This document shows, in pieces, positions 12,992-26,335 of a DNA stretch of 64,000 nucleotides (the first letter of the stretch is position 1; every line of letters starts with the position of its first letter). This DNA comes from Ceratopteris richardii. Lineage: Eukaryota; Streptophyta; Polypodiopsida; Polypodiales; Pteridaceae. The position numbers were made by a program, and so were the translations under genes. The stretch covers positions 81,089,378 to 81,153,377 of the forward strand of contig CM035441.1 of NCBI GenBank assembly GCA_020310875.1. Direction: 5' to 3'. The notes under the pieces were generated by a model. It was not told the DNA's origin and made no database searches. It was given only the letters and a program-made list of their open reading frames with translations.

Positions 12992-13552
12992 ACCTTGTAG
13001 CAAACCATGAACGACTTATAGTCGCAGCTGAATTCCTTAACTATCGAGAATGCCTCCCTTAACACACGCTACCAAGAGCTACGCCATGCCTACCACAAAC
13101 TTGAACTCGAAAGTAAACAGAAGACAAAAGAGGCCATTACAAATATTGACAATTTGTTAAGGGTTCAAACTATTTGAAATGCGAGGCTCACTAGAAACAT
13201 GGGATTACTAAGCCGCCACTTAGTAGTAGCAAAAGAAGAGAATCAACGCTTACAGGAACAGAATAGAGAGAACGTTGAAGCTACTTTAGATCAACTGGAC
13301 GAACCCTTGAGTCCCAGTCATTTCAAGGTTGTCCCCTCTGAGTCCATGAAGATACTATTGGAAGATCATGTCAGACTACTAGAGGATTATGATAGTATGA
13401 ATGAGGAATATCAGAAGCTCAAAGAAGAACACAAAATATTACAAATGAGAGTACCTGTACAGCAAGCACCACCAGATGTTGTGGCCACGTCTCCTGAGAT
13501 CATAGAGAAATGCAACCCTTTACGGGCCGAGGTATTGACTATTCAAACATAG
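12992..13552 (+). pseudogene. Coiled-coil continuation of the extra ORF
   Basis: After a stop at about 12989 the plus strand encodes heptad-rich sequence such as LEDYDSMNEEYQKLKEEHKIL (13366-13430 region). An open 117-codon frame (13199-13552) begins MGLLSRHLVVAKEENQRLQEQ. It is probably a coiled-coil segment of the same retroelement ORF, with interruptions at 13012, 13021 and 13177. Confidence 0.45.
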
Positions 13553-14560
13553 ATAGCAACATACGAAGCAACCCCATTTGCCAAATTCCCCATCGGAACT
13601 ACCAACGGATAAAGAAACAGTGACTATCTAGGCGGAGGACACTTTTGAAGAAGGCTATGAATCCCAACCCATCCCAGGAGGACGCGTCACGGCCGAGGGC
13701 TAGACCACATTTGAACTTCCTACTCCCGCATGGATGAAGACGGTAGAAGAACTCGGCAAGACCCACTCTGCAAAGGTGGAAGCACAATTACATGCAATGG
13801 CTATGATCGAAGGGCGTATTTTATAATCCCCTTATTTCGCTCACTTGGCCCCTCGCAAGTATATATATGGGCATGAGCTACAATATAAGCCATATTTTAT
13901 GTTAATGGCAGTATACCAATTGGCCATCGAAAAGGAGACAGGCAAGAAACCCTCCCACGCAACCCAGTTTGAGCCTAAAGACTTTCCACTAGAAGTGTAG
14001 AGAGGAGCAATCTTTCAACCAACTTGGCACCAGGACTTATTACAACAATAGCCAGAAGCGCCTTTGCAATCAAAGTTCAGAACAACAAGCAGTGCCACGA
14101 CTAGCTCAATTACTCATATTTCACTCCACCATATGACTGCCAAAATATTTGACACGATGCAGATCGTATTCAAAGTCTTCCATCGTGTCAAGGCACCACA
14201 CGTGAACACCCTGGGATTCGAGCATGGTAATCAAGATTTAGCATATGATATGAGCACGACACCATCGCTACGGGTGTGTTATGCGTCGCACTATCGAATC
14301 AAATATTTACCGGCATGCTATAAGATGACCTTCGAAGAAATGTTTACTATCGGTTTTTAGGAATACCATTCTGAGGTGTTCATAAGCAGACCCACACATC
14401 TACTCCAATTATTTGCCTATGAACAACTCATGTACTCCACGCACTATAGACTTCCGCCACTAGAGGAACCTCAACCCATGGATTGGGAAAAATGTGAAGC
14501 ATCTTGCAAGAGGTATCCGCATTTCAAAGCACACCCTCACTGAAGACCTACTATAGAATT
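13553..14560 (+). pseudogene. Decayed C-terminal part of the extra ORF region
   Basis: Plus-strand coding style persists with many stops. The longest piece (14064-14360) includes HHMTAKIFDTMQIVFKVFHR and CYASHYRIKYLPACYKMTFEEMF. No known domain was recognised. Coding likeness fades near 14560, where the element's 3' LTR would be expected, but I cannot place an LTR boundary. Confidence 0.35.
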
Positions 14561-15479
14561 ATATTCAACATACCATGCAACAAGGATCTATCGAGGATGA
14601 CAGATGCGAGAGGTAGGGGCGTATTGGCAATAGCCAGAGACACACACGACGTGGAAGTATGTGAAGACAGAGCACAATAAAGTAGTCGGGATCTAGTCGG
14701 ATCATTTTTTCAAAGAAATATGTTTTATGAATACTTTTCAAAAACTTTGAATAGTGATTTTCATCACTATTGTACCATATGTAACATAGAAAAATCCCTC
14801 TTGTAATTAATAGCTCCATTTTGTGCAGCCTAGGAGCCCTTGAGCTTGAAGAGCTTAGGTAGAATGAGCCTACCAATTTTGATGATTTTTGGACCTCGTT
14901 TACCCTTTCAAATAGCACCTAGAACCTATTTTTTAACTATGTCGGTCACTAGATGTGAAAGTGGTCAAAACTAGTCTAAAAACTACTCATACCAGCTAAC
15001 CTCATTTTTGAGGTTAGCTGGTATGAGTAGAGAAGAGCTTAGAGCTATTTTGACTTGTAATTGAGATCTTGAGTAATAGAGTCTAATTTCCTACCTTCCA
15101 TTGTGTCTTGCTTGTCTCCTACATGTGTGTGTATGTGTGTGTGCATCTCTATGCTTCTCACCTTTGCTCTCACTACATCTCATATTCACGATCTTCATAT
15201 CACTCCTATCTCTTCCGGGGATTGACATTAAGGAGGTGGAGCTTCTTAACGTGTTACTTACCATTTTGCTAGAGCAACATGATCTTTGATGACTGAATGT
15301 CATATACCATTGGAAAGCTCTCTTCAAGCTCTACAAGATAGACTCATAAAAATTTTACCCATTTTTGTGCCAAAAATGACTAAGTACCAAAATTTGGGTT
15401 TCTGCCCTAAATGGATTTTGGATTGATGTGACATTAATGGCATCAAATAATTTAAGAATCAGATGATGCAAAATTATTG
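14561..15479. other. Non-coding interval, possible LTR or leader remnants
   Basis: No gene is visible. The segment holds the hairpin at 14983-15030 and a short TG-rich word near 15121. It may contain the 3' LTR of the gypsy element or the decayed upstream part of the copia fragment that follows. Neither can be shown without a second copy. Confidence 0.35.
14983..15030. repeat. Perfect 22-bp inverted repeat with 4-nt loop
   Basis: Arms 14983-15004 and 15009-15030 are exact reverse complements, beginning 'ctactcataccagctaacc' on the left, around a TTTT loop. The perfect match contrasts with the heavy decay around it. It could be a miniature inverted-repeat remnant or a recent palindromic duplication. 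Confidence 0.9.
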
Positions 15480-16363
15480 ACCTTGGATCACTGAAATACT
15501 TTCTTGGACTTGAGTTAGTCTATACTAACTCTGGAAATTATATTACTCAGAGGAAGTATATATAGGACATGTTGAAGAAGGTTCATTTGTAGGTTGCCAA
15601 AGTTGCAAGTACTCCGACAGTAAACCTAAAACTAAGTGCTCATGAAGGTGATGTGCTTAAGAACATTGCAGGTTACCAAAGCAAAGTGGAAAGCTTGAAC
15701 TATGCTACTTTGACAAGGATTGATATTGCTTATGGAGTAAGTGTTCTAAGTGAGTTTAGGAACAAACCTAGGGAACCTCATTTGAAAGATGCCAAAAGGA
15801 TTTTGAAGTACCTTAAGGGCACTCAAAATCAAGGATTGTTCTTTTGGATATCAAGATATATTCAGATGTTGATTGGGCAGGTTGAAAAGATGATAGAAGA
15901 AGTACCTCACGATACCTATCTTTTGCAGGTAACAAACCTATATCATGGTCTTCAAAGAAGCAAGCTACTATTGATTTATCTTCTATAAAGGTAGAGTATA
16001 GAGGATTGGCCAATGCTACTCAAGAGGCCATATGGATCAGATCATTATATACAGATTTAGGTTTGCATACTACATCTCCAATCATTTTTGGAGATAATAC
16101 CAGCTCACTACACCTTGTAGCTAATCCCATTTATCATGCTAGGACCAAGCATATGGAGGTCCACTATCATTATGTGAGAGAGAAGCTATTGAGCAAGGAG
16201 ATTTAGTTGGCATATGTGTCAACAAATATGCAAGGTGCATATTTATTGACTAAAGCATTCGATGGTACAAGACTTTGCAGGTTTAAGTCAATGATTGGAT
16301 TGCAGGACATTCATGAAGATTGAAGTTGAAGACCAATCCAAAATGTTTGGCTTGAGGGGGAGT
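15480..16363 (+). pseudogene. Ty1/copia pol relic: RT end and RNase H
   Basis: Homology begins late in RT (DLGSLKYFLGLELVY, then QRKYI). It continues through the connection (YQSKVESLNYATLTRIDIAYG) to RNase H (IWIRSLYTDLGLHT, then FGDNTSSLHLVANP and ARTKHMEVHYHYVREKL). It is broken by stops and a frameshift near 15850-15990. The upstream gag, integrase and RT palm are absent. A polypurine tract at about 16354-16363 leads straight into the LTR. It belongs to the same lineage as element A (34881-40640). Confidence 0.85.
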
Positions 16364-17170
16364 TGTTGGTGCAAAGCTCAAGCGCACAGATTTGGCTTGA
16401 AGTTCATAAACATATGAAGCTCCATGGAAACCATTGCTAGAAAGATTTTTATCTTTACTATTTGTAAAAGTCATTCTTTGACTTGAGAGAATATTTGTAA
16501 TCACCTACCGAAAACTCATGGACTTGTTAGATAGAAAACTAACTACTTCATTGAGGAAATATTTCCTAGATTGAAGAACTAAATTTAGAGAGAGCCAAAA
16601 GTTGAATACAAATTCAAATTTGAATGTAGCTATTATATAAAGTGGCTTGAAAAAGTCGCGTGAAGAAGTAAGCCTACCCCAAGTTCTCCATTGCCATGTA
16701 AGCGTGTGAGGTCTACAATGTAACCTACACTACTCACCATCATTAGGCTATGATTGGCAAGCCTATGATCTTGTACAACATTTTTCATCAATACAATAGA
16801 TCTACATTGTTCATCAATGATCTCTTTGTCATAGTCAATCATAACTATCAACTTGTACTGCTCATATCTCAGTCATTTCTCCAGCATTTTCAATGATCTA
16901 TAGCTTGTTGGAATCAACTCCAATTTGTCTATATGCTAAAAAATTTTGAAGTAATTCTAGTTAGCCAATTTGGATAAAAGTGTGTCAAAGCACTCACAGG
17001 GCAAGCTCTGCAGAGGTCCTAAAAAATTGGGGTACATAGGCACTTGTATAGTGTCTTTGGAAAGCTAAGAGGGCCCACAACTCAACCCCTAAAGCTACAA
17101 AGGGCTGGTACAAAGCACGATATCATAGTACCTACTCATTTCTTGGAGTTCCCATCCATCTATCCCAACA
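16364..17170 (+). repeat. Copia 3' LTR
   Basis: It begins TGTTGG directly after the purine tract and ends CCAACA, giving matching short inverted termini. A TATA box (TATATAA, 16634-16640) sits inside. The last 150 bp resemble the end of element A's LTR (a 'gggccca' block and a 'tccatct' word just before the end). The 5' LTR of this copy is not in the window. Confidence 0.65.
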
Positions 17171-17224
17171 ATATAACTACCTCTCTTTGTGTACGCCTAT
17201 ATTTAGCATGTCTTGAACGCAACT

Positions 17225-17571
<347 letters not shown>

Positions 17572-17572
<1 letters not shown>

Positions 17573-19420
17573 CACGTACAATCTTAGATTGCTTTACCCA
17601 GCCAGATTAGAGATTTTTGTTTAGATTATTTTGTTGTTGACTACTCTTTAGATGTGGAAAAGTTAGTTCATTTTCACATATTGGTAGTTCTCTTATGTGT
17701 ATACCTTGTTTGATGTCTTATGGTCTTGGTTCATGTGAACAAATTGGATCTTTTTCACAAATGTACATGCTTTGTTATGTGTCCAGAAATGATTGTATAT
17801 GTAGAATTTGGTTAATACCCATAGAACTAAAGATTCTTGGTTTTGTCAAACAATATGGAATTTTTTCTGGATTTCCACAGTTTTTTAATCCTTGAATTTG
17901 TTAATCTTGGTTTGTTATGTAACATATTTTTTAGTCAGTTATATGAATGTGTACACCTTGGATGATGTCCATAAATTCTTTTCATTCGTATATGTAGGCT
18001 TTAGTTTATATTTTTGGTAACTAGAGTCATAGTAATTGATTTACATGTGTATACCTTGGTTAATGTCTCCAAAATGTGTTTGATTGGTGGTATATTTGTA
18101 TACCTTTGTGGATTCGCATAAGTTGGTTTGAACCATGTGTAGAACTAGTTACTATTTCTGGTGTGGAGAGTCATAATGATTTATTTTATTTCTTTGAGAA
18201 TGATTTTTTTAAGTGAGTTTGAGGTTCATACTATGTGCTCTATGCTTTAAGAATTTCCTCTTTTCATAACAATTATATTTAATTAGGAATTTCATCCTAT
18301 TCATTACCATTACCATATCAAAGGCTATTAACATGAACAAAAAACATGATTCAATGTATGTTATAATTTTAAATGAACCTTCGAATCATAGTTAATATGT
18401 GTGTTATAGGATTTTTGCGAATTCTCTTTGTAGATGGCATGTGATTTTTTGGAAAATTGTCAACAAAGGACACTTTGGTGTCCTCTTTTTGTACCAAGCT
18501 AGTGTTAATGAAGTTTTTTTAGTGATGGTATTCACGTTTGACCATGTTCTAGGTTGTCTTAGAGAGTCCAAACTTATGTATGAGTTGTTTGTCGTTAAGA
18601 GGCAATGAAAAAATGAATGAGAGCTAAGTTTCGACGAAAGGAAATGAGTGAAATCTCAACTATTATGACTTCTTTGTTCTTAAGACGAAAGGAACAAATG
18701 TTCTTTGTCGTTAAGAAAAAAGGGAATAGATGAATGAAATCTTTATTTCAACCTGTCAAGAGGACTTTCAACATTATTTGTCGCATTTGGGAAGAACTGG
18801 TGATCATGATAACGTAGACATCGACAAGACATATAATTTACATATGTGACTGATTTACATATAATTTACATATGCGTGCGTGTGTATATATATATATCCC
18901 AACATGTATTTAGTGATGTTGATGTTTTACATATCCACTTCTAATATCATTAAGACATAGAAATAACTGATGACAACTATCATAAAACACCCAACTACAC
19001 ATTATCAATGTTTCAAGAAATGATTTCTAACATTCAATTATCATTCTTTTTCTCAAATTTTAAGCTCTTCTACAAGACCCTACTCTTGAACACTTTTCAT
19101 TTTGCACCACTTTGTGAATTTTTTATTTTTACTATAGGCATGCATAGGGCCACCCTACAAGGCCATGCATAAACACTTCTCTTTCCTTTCGGCCCGTGCA
19201 CCTACACCAAGTAATATGGATGTACTAGAGTTTAAAAAAAATCAAGAGACATCACTTGCAATATTTTCTCATATCTTGATTTGTCGAAACAGAGGCTCCA
19301 AGAGGAGGGGACTATTGTACATAGAGACTCAATAAAGCTTCTTTTAAAGCTCAAATACAGAACGAATATGGTTAGATTTCTGAAGAACCAAAGCAAGAAG
19401 CATCTTGGATGCACTTGAAT
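17572..19420. other. AT-rich interval, no gene recognised
   Basis: This is 1.8 kb of T-rich sequence with short open frames only and no transposon protein similarity. Weak internal repetition occurs at 18590-18730 ('cgaaaggaa', 'gtcgttaag'). A short TA run lies near 18885. Confidence 0.5.
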
Positions 19421-21709
19421 AATGCGCCACACTAATGGAGTGCCAAAATTTCCAAAAACATATGTGCCAAAATCCCACCTTTACCAAATATGTGTGAAAG
19501 CCTTTCCTCGATATTTGTGCAAGATGAGGAGTCCTCAAGCTTCATGAGTGATTTTCTAAACCTCCAAGATTTTACACGATTTTTCTCCACTCAAATCGGA
19601 ACCTTCATGACATTCTTCATGAGATTAAGGACCTATTTCTAAATAGGGTAGACACTAGAGTGTGAAGAGGATCACTTTCAAAAACCCTCCCATAAAAGTG
19701 ACAAAGCCCTCATTTTTCCTTCTTCTTTTTTATTTTTATTTTTAATCAAGTGTGAGTTTCTTCGGGCTTTATTGTCTTTTCCATCAGTGATGATTGCTTG
19801 CATATGTGGGTGGTATGCGTGTTATGGAAATAAGTGTAGAGATAATTGAAAGAGAAGATGTAGGGGAACATTCTAAATTGATTCATAATAAGTGTTGGTA
19901 TAATTCTAATTGAAAATAATGGAAACAAATACATGTTATTGATTCATCATAGATCATAATGTCGCTTTATAACATTCTTCAATCCACAAGATCAATATCA
20001 AGGATGTGTGTAGAGCCACCTCCAACAACAGATATAGAGCTACCACCTCGCAAGTATAAAGTATCTCCTTCCTTGAATCTCCTCCAAAACACCAATGTAA
20101 GCCTCCAAGTATTTTTCGATGATGTATGATTCAAACTCTAGATATGTAGAGATGTAAATCTCAACAACATCGCTGATTGAGCCTTGATGTCAAAACACTT
20201 GAAACCTTAGAAACTTAAGCAACAATAATAGCACCTAGTAATTTCTTATGATAAATGATTACAATGGACTTCACCCTCGATTCCTCAAGTTTTTGAGATC
20301 TTTTTCATTGATGATAACAAATCAGTTCCTTCATGATGTGAACCATTTGGTAGCGGTCATCTTCATAGGACCTTTGGAAATTCCTTGATGACAACACTAG
20401 ATATGCATATGTAAGTTTCAAATTATACATTTATCAACCACATATAAGTCTTTGTCTTTAGAGATTAAAGCAATTTTAGTACATACCAAACTATCTTTTA
20501 CTCTCAACTTTCAACAAAAAAACTTTAATTCTTCACTTGTACTATAGTCCATTCTTATGGTGAAGGCATAATCTTTTTTCTTGAAAAGATAGAACTCATA
20601 ATTTTAAACTCAAAGATATACTAAAACGTGTTTTTTGTTTAGCTAAATATCAATGTTTAGCTTCATGTATCTTGTGACAGATGATTCAAACCAAAGATAA
20701 TTAGGTTTATTATCTTGAATACTCATGAAATTGAAGCACCTCTGTATTCTAAACAATGCTCGATCTTGTTCACACACCACTTATATTCTTGTTCATTATT
20801 CATGACATAAATGGATCATGGGTTTATTAATAAACGGTTTCGTGACTCAAAATAGCAACGAACCTAAAAATATGTAAAGCATTCTCGTGCAAAGAAGCAA
20901 ATAGCTGATATATTTAGATAAACAAACTATTTTTGTTCCATCCCATTTTTTTTCTAGACATATTTGTTGCAACCTACATGCTTGGCATTGAAGGCTTCAA
21001 TGATAACCAAATGTAGTTCATCTTTTAATCTTTATATCTTAAAGTTTTACAAATATCTCATTGCTCGAAAATTCCCTATTCATATTAGTGTATTTCATCT
21101 CATTGTGTTTAGTACTTATATATAGTGATTTCACCATCTCATTGTGTTTAGTATAAACCATGATTGATTATCCTCAGCTTACAGCCCATGGTCGATTATC
21201 CTCAGCTTATTATCATATAGATTATGCTAAGCTTATACAAGAATGCCAATTGTTTACAAACATGTTCAGAAACATTTCATCAACATAATGCACAAAAGTG
21301 TCCAAAAAGTACAAACTAGGAAAGTATTTTAGGAAGATCATCTCTATGCCTCTAAGCATAATGAAGAAGTAACCCAGCCTTACAAAGTACCTGACATACC
21401 TCCAATATCCATCCAAACGTTCAAAAATGTATTCAAGAGAAACAACATAAATAATCTATCTCACTTCAAAACAATAATAGGACTAAGAATACCCCATCAA
21501 CCCACAACGTGTGTCTATTTATGGATTCCATACTTTCTATGTATCTAGACAAACCAACTCTACCCAACTCAAGAAAGAAACCTTTCTTAGCATTAAGTTT
21601 GAAGATCCAAGGAAGCCTTAATCCAACCGAAAGAGATCCAGTCAACCTAAAAAAATGTAGCATATTGTTTCATAACTCCTAGTGCATAGTAGTGATCCAA
21701 AGCAAACCA
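19421..21709. repeat. Unclassified dispersed repeat, copy C
   Basis: Collinear with copy A from 'gtgccaaaatttccaaaa' onward, and with the right part of copy B up to 'gtagtgatcca' near 21697. It is the least rearranged copy: it lacks the 86-bp duplication and keeps the right end. Its right edge touches the LINE target site at 21710. The LINE landed at or just beyond the end of this repeat. Confidence 0.75.
21222..21663 (-). pseudogene. Antisense ORF relics in repeat copy C
   Basis: These are the copy C counterparts of the antisense frames in A and B. The upstream piece (21466-21663) has KGFFLELGRVGLSRYIES and the downstream piece (21222-21416) FPSLYFLDTFVHYVDEMF. They lie in different frames with a stop between. 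The product is unknown to me. Confidence 0.25.
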
Positions 21710-21723
21710 GTCCAAGGGGTTCC
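21710..21723. repeat. LINE target-site duplication, left copy
   Basis: GTCCAAGGGGTTCC here is identical to 24818-24831. The two copies exactly bracket the LINE. On the left it is followed by the T run that is the LINE poly(A) tail read from the other strand. Confidence 0.93.
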
Positions 21724-24700
21724 TTTTTTTTTTTTTAATATAAAGGAAGTTCGGCATTAGCCTACTCTCCCGGACTTGAATTAAATAAAGAAAAGTACAA
21801 GAGAAGGGGACTAGTGCCCACGGGACCCCCCAAATCCCACAAAGCAGGGGAAGCTTATACAGAGCTTAGATGACATTACAAAGAAGGTTAATTACCCTCT
21901 CATCACCCTCATGTGGGGCCCACTTGGGTTTAAGCTTGTTATCGATCAAAAGGAGTACTTGATGATGCCTAAAGGGGGGGGATTTTTTACTGTTGACAAT
22001 CCTTTTGCCAAGGAGGAACAACGATTTCTCAATTGACCACTCCTTGGGGGAGTCCCCGAAGTTGACAGCACATCTTTCCCGCCAGATTTTCCAAAGGACC
22101 TCCCCTCTGATGGCGTTCCAGAGAGTCGCGGAGCAGCCGATCGCTTCTCCCAGCAAGGCTTGCTGCCAACTGAGGCGTTTTTGAAGTCTAATTCTCTTTC
22201 CAACCACCTGCCAGAGTCTGTTGGAGTTGGGGCAGGTAAAGAAGATGTGTGAAACATCTTCGATAGACCGGTAGCAGCGTTTGCACCAGGGAGGGATCCC
22301 ACAAATTTTGCTAGCCTTAAGGTTGGTCCAGATTCCATGATGAAGAATTTGCCATAAGAGGACAGACTTTTTGATTTCTATGAGGGGGTGCCAGATAGCC
22401 ATGAACTTCATGTCCCACCGAAGCCGCGTCCATGACAGGCACCACTTTTTGTTGAGGTTAACCTAATAGTCGATCGTTTCTTTGATGTTCGGGATTTTTG
22501 ATAGGCTATTCCCATTGTGCCATTTGAGACCAAGCGAACTCGACATGTCGTGTCCCATGAGAAGGCGAACTTTGTGTCGGTCCCAGGCGAGACATCTGCT
22601 TTGCAAAGTGTTCCATTCTTCATGCGAAATGTTGATGCTAGGGTCAATATCCTCAAAGGTGATCCAACGGTTGGTGTCTTGTTTCCAGAGATGTTTCCAT
22701 TTTTTGAAGCCTTTGTTCCATAGCTTCTTGGCATTTTGAATATTCCAAGATTCCACACTCCGGATGCCTTGGATCGGAAACCAGATAGAGTCGTTTTGTC
22801 TGATACCGGCAGCCCACTTCCAGTCTTCACTAATTCTTGTGAAGCTTTTGACTTTATTCCAACTCTTCCAAAGGGAGCACACCAGATTAGAGCCTTTCGG
22901 GAAGACGGGGATCGGGGAAAACAGCAAGGTCAAGATGTCAAGATTCTTCCAATTTGGGAAACCCATGAGCGCCAACTCATTCTTGTTTGTGAAGATTAAC
23001 TTGGCCCACGAGGCCTCCCCGTTGCACCAAGCCTTAATCATCCATTTGGCCGACAGTTTGTTAGCCATGCACCCAATGTCCAAGATACTAAGACCCCCAC
23101 TATCTCTATGGCTGGTGCAGATGGACCATTTGATTTTAGGCACCCCCCTCCTATTGTGGTCGCCCGTCCAAAGGAAGTTTCTACAAATACTCTCCAGTTT
23201 GGACAGATCTTGCTCTTTCGGTCTCCAACAAGAAAGGAAATAAATGGTAGAAGATAAGAGGAACGTGTTGATAACCATAGCACGACCAGCAAGATTGATT
23301 TGCATACCTCTCCAATAATTGAGCTTGTTTTCGAGTTTGGCAAGCACCCAGTTCCACCCCTGTTCCATAGAGACACCAAACCCCAAGGGAATCCCAAGAA
23401 GCCGAAAAATTTGGCCCTGCGGAATGATTTGACAGCCATGATCAATGAGAAGGTCGGGCTGTGACCCACCAATAGCTCTAAAGGCAGTCTTAGAGTGGTT
23501 GATTATGGATCCAGAGGCTTCACAAAAAGTAGCAAGACACTTCCAGAGCGTCTCCAGGCTGGTACTATCATTGTGAACAAAAGCGTTCATATCATCAGCA
23601 AAAAGTCTCATGGTGATCTGACTGTGTTCATGCGGCAAACGAAGGCCTTTAATGTTTCCAGCTTCCACCTGATACTCCACCAGCCTGCTAAGCCCTTCCG
23701 TGGCAATGGCAAAGAGAAGGGGAGCCAATGGGCATCCTTGTCTGATAGATCTTCTAAGTTTGATCACCTTTGAAAGTTTTCCATTAATGTTAATTTGGGT
23801 CGATGCGTTTCCGAGAAGGGTCGCGATCATCTTGGTGAATTTCTGACTACATCCAAGATCTTGTAGCGATTGTAGAATATAGTCCCATTCTAGCCTGTCT
23901 TAGGCTTTATCAAAGTCGATCTTGAGGAACACTACTTCTTGTTTGGACTCATTTGCAAATTCAAGGCCTTCCCAGATATCTATAATGGTTTCCAAAATTG
24001 ACCTGCCTTTGATGAAACCTTTTTGATCCTCGCTTAACCACGCTCTCAAGTGGCAAGAGATTCTGTTGGAGATGACTTTGGCGATGATCTTGTATCCTGT
24101 TTGGAGCATTGTAATGGGACGCCAGTTTTCTATTCTGTTCTTTTCCCCTTTTTTTGTGTACTAACTTGATAATGCCATTGTTGAGACAAGAAGGAAGCGC
24201 GCCAAACTTGAGAGCCTCTTGCCAAACCAAACAAAGAGGGGTGGAAACCACCAACTTGAAGGATTTAAAGAACTCATTAGTGAGCCCGTCGGGGCCCGGG
24301 CTTTTACCTGAAGGGAGGGCATCAATGACCTCAATGATTTCGGCTTCAGAGATAGAGGCATGAAGCAGAGAGTGAAGGTTGAGAGGTATCCTGTGGGGGG
24401 AAACCCTAGATATGGCTGCCATACAGTCCCTTCTATGGTGGGAGAGGGGGTTTGAGGTCCCCAGGAGTCTCGTGAAGTGCCCTTCAATGATCCCAAAATT
24501 ATCTTCTTCCGTATTGCATACATTGCCATTTGCGTCTAGCAATAAGGGGATCGATTCTCTGTTGTGTTTCCTTTTAAGGATACGGCACATCTCTTTGGTG
24601 GGTTTGTCGGCTTGCCAGCCCACCACTCCTTGAAGAAAATTTGCAAATTTTTCCTTTGTATCTCTTCCTCGTATCTCAGCAGCGCTCTGATTTTTCAAAG

Positions 24701-24817
24701 TCCTTTCTGGGCTTGAGAATTTCCTTTGTTCACTTCCTCCTCGAGCCGCCAGAGTCTATGATATAGGGCTTCTCTACAAGCCCGCCGTACAGTCTCAAGC
24801 ATCTCTGGCTTGTCCCC
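21724..24817 (-). mobile_element. 5'-truncated L1-like LINE insertion
   Basis: The element lies on the minus strand. Its 3' end is a 13-nt poly(A), seen as T at 21724-21736, and its 5' end is near 24817. Matching 14-bp duplications flank it, the mark of target-primed reverse transcription. Only the RT and C-terminal part of ORF2 is present, and the endonuclease and ORF1 are missing, as expected for 5' truncation. Base composition is more GC-rich than the surroundings. The few disabling changes suggest it is among the younger insertions here. Confidence 0.93.
21866..24790 (-). pseudogene. L1-like ORF2: reverse transcriptase and zf-RVT
   Basis: The RT starts with ALPSGKSPGPDGLTNEFFK (about 24300). 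It continues with SEDQKGFIKGRSI, FLKIDFDKA, IRQGCPLAPLLFAIATEGLS and the catalytic RLFADDMNAFV, so the active-site Asp pair is present. Later come LSSTIYFLSCWRPK and a C-terminal zinc-binding segment (PPWCKRCYRSIEDVSHIFFTC) typical of plant L1 ORF2. Breaks are a frameshift near 24100, a stop just after DFDKA (about 23897) and a stop near 22461 before the last 181 codons. The remaining 455-codon middle frame is open. It is not functional as it stands. Confidence 0.92.
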
Positions 24818-24831
24818 GTCCAAGGGGTTCC
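24818..24831. repeat. LINE target-site duplication, right copy
   Basis: Identical 14 bp to 21710-21723. It is followed by sequence that would have continued the pre-insertion locus (24832-24998), which holds no gene. Confidence 0.93.
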
Positions 24832-24993
24832 TTACAATTCACCGTTTTTGTGTTCATTAATACCCTAGATTAGCAAAAGAAAAGAACTATTATGTTCACA
24901 CATTTAAACATTTACGCTAAAAATCATGCCAAGTGGCTTATAGCAAGATAGAGTCGAAAACATGAGATGATACTCTTGCTTGACTGCTGGATG

Positions 24994-26335
<1,342 letters not shown>

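Noticed and set aside
14983..15030. Hairpin as a transcription terminator.
   Set aside because: The window is plant nuclear DNA, where intrinsic terminators of this bacterial type are not expected, and there is no adjoining gene.
16085..16125. 'cactacaccttgtag' as a CACTA terminus.
   Set aside because: It is coding sequence of copia RNase H (SSLHLVANP), a chance likeness.
22482..24633. Plus-strand frames of 60-160 codons across the LINE.
   Set aside because: Shadows of the minus-strand LINE ORF2, whose RT motifs are unambiguous.
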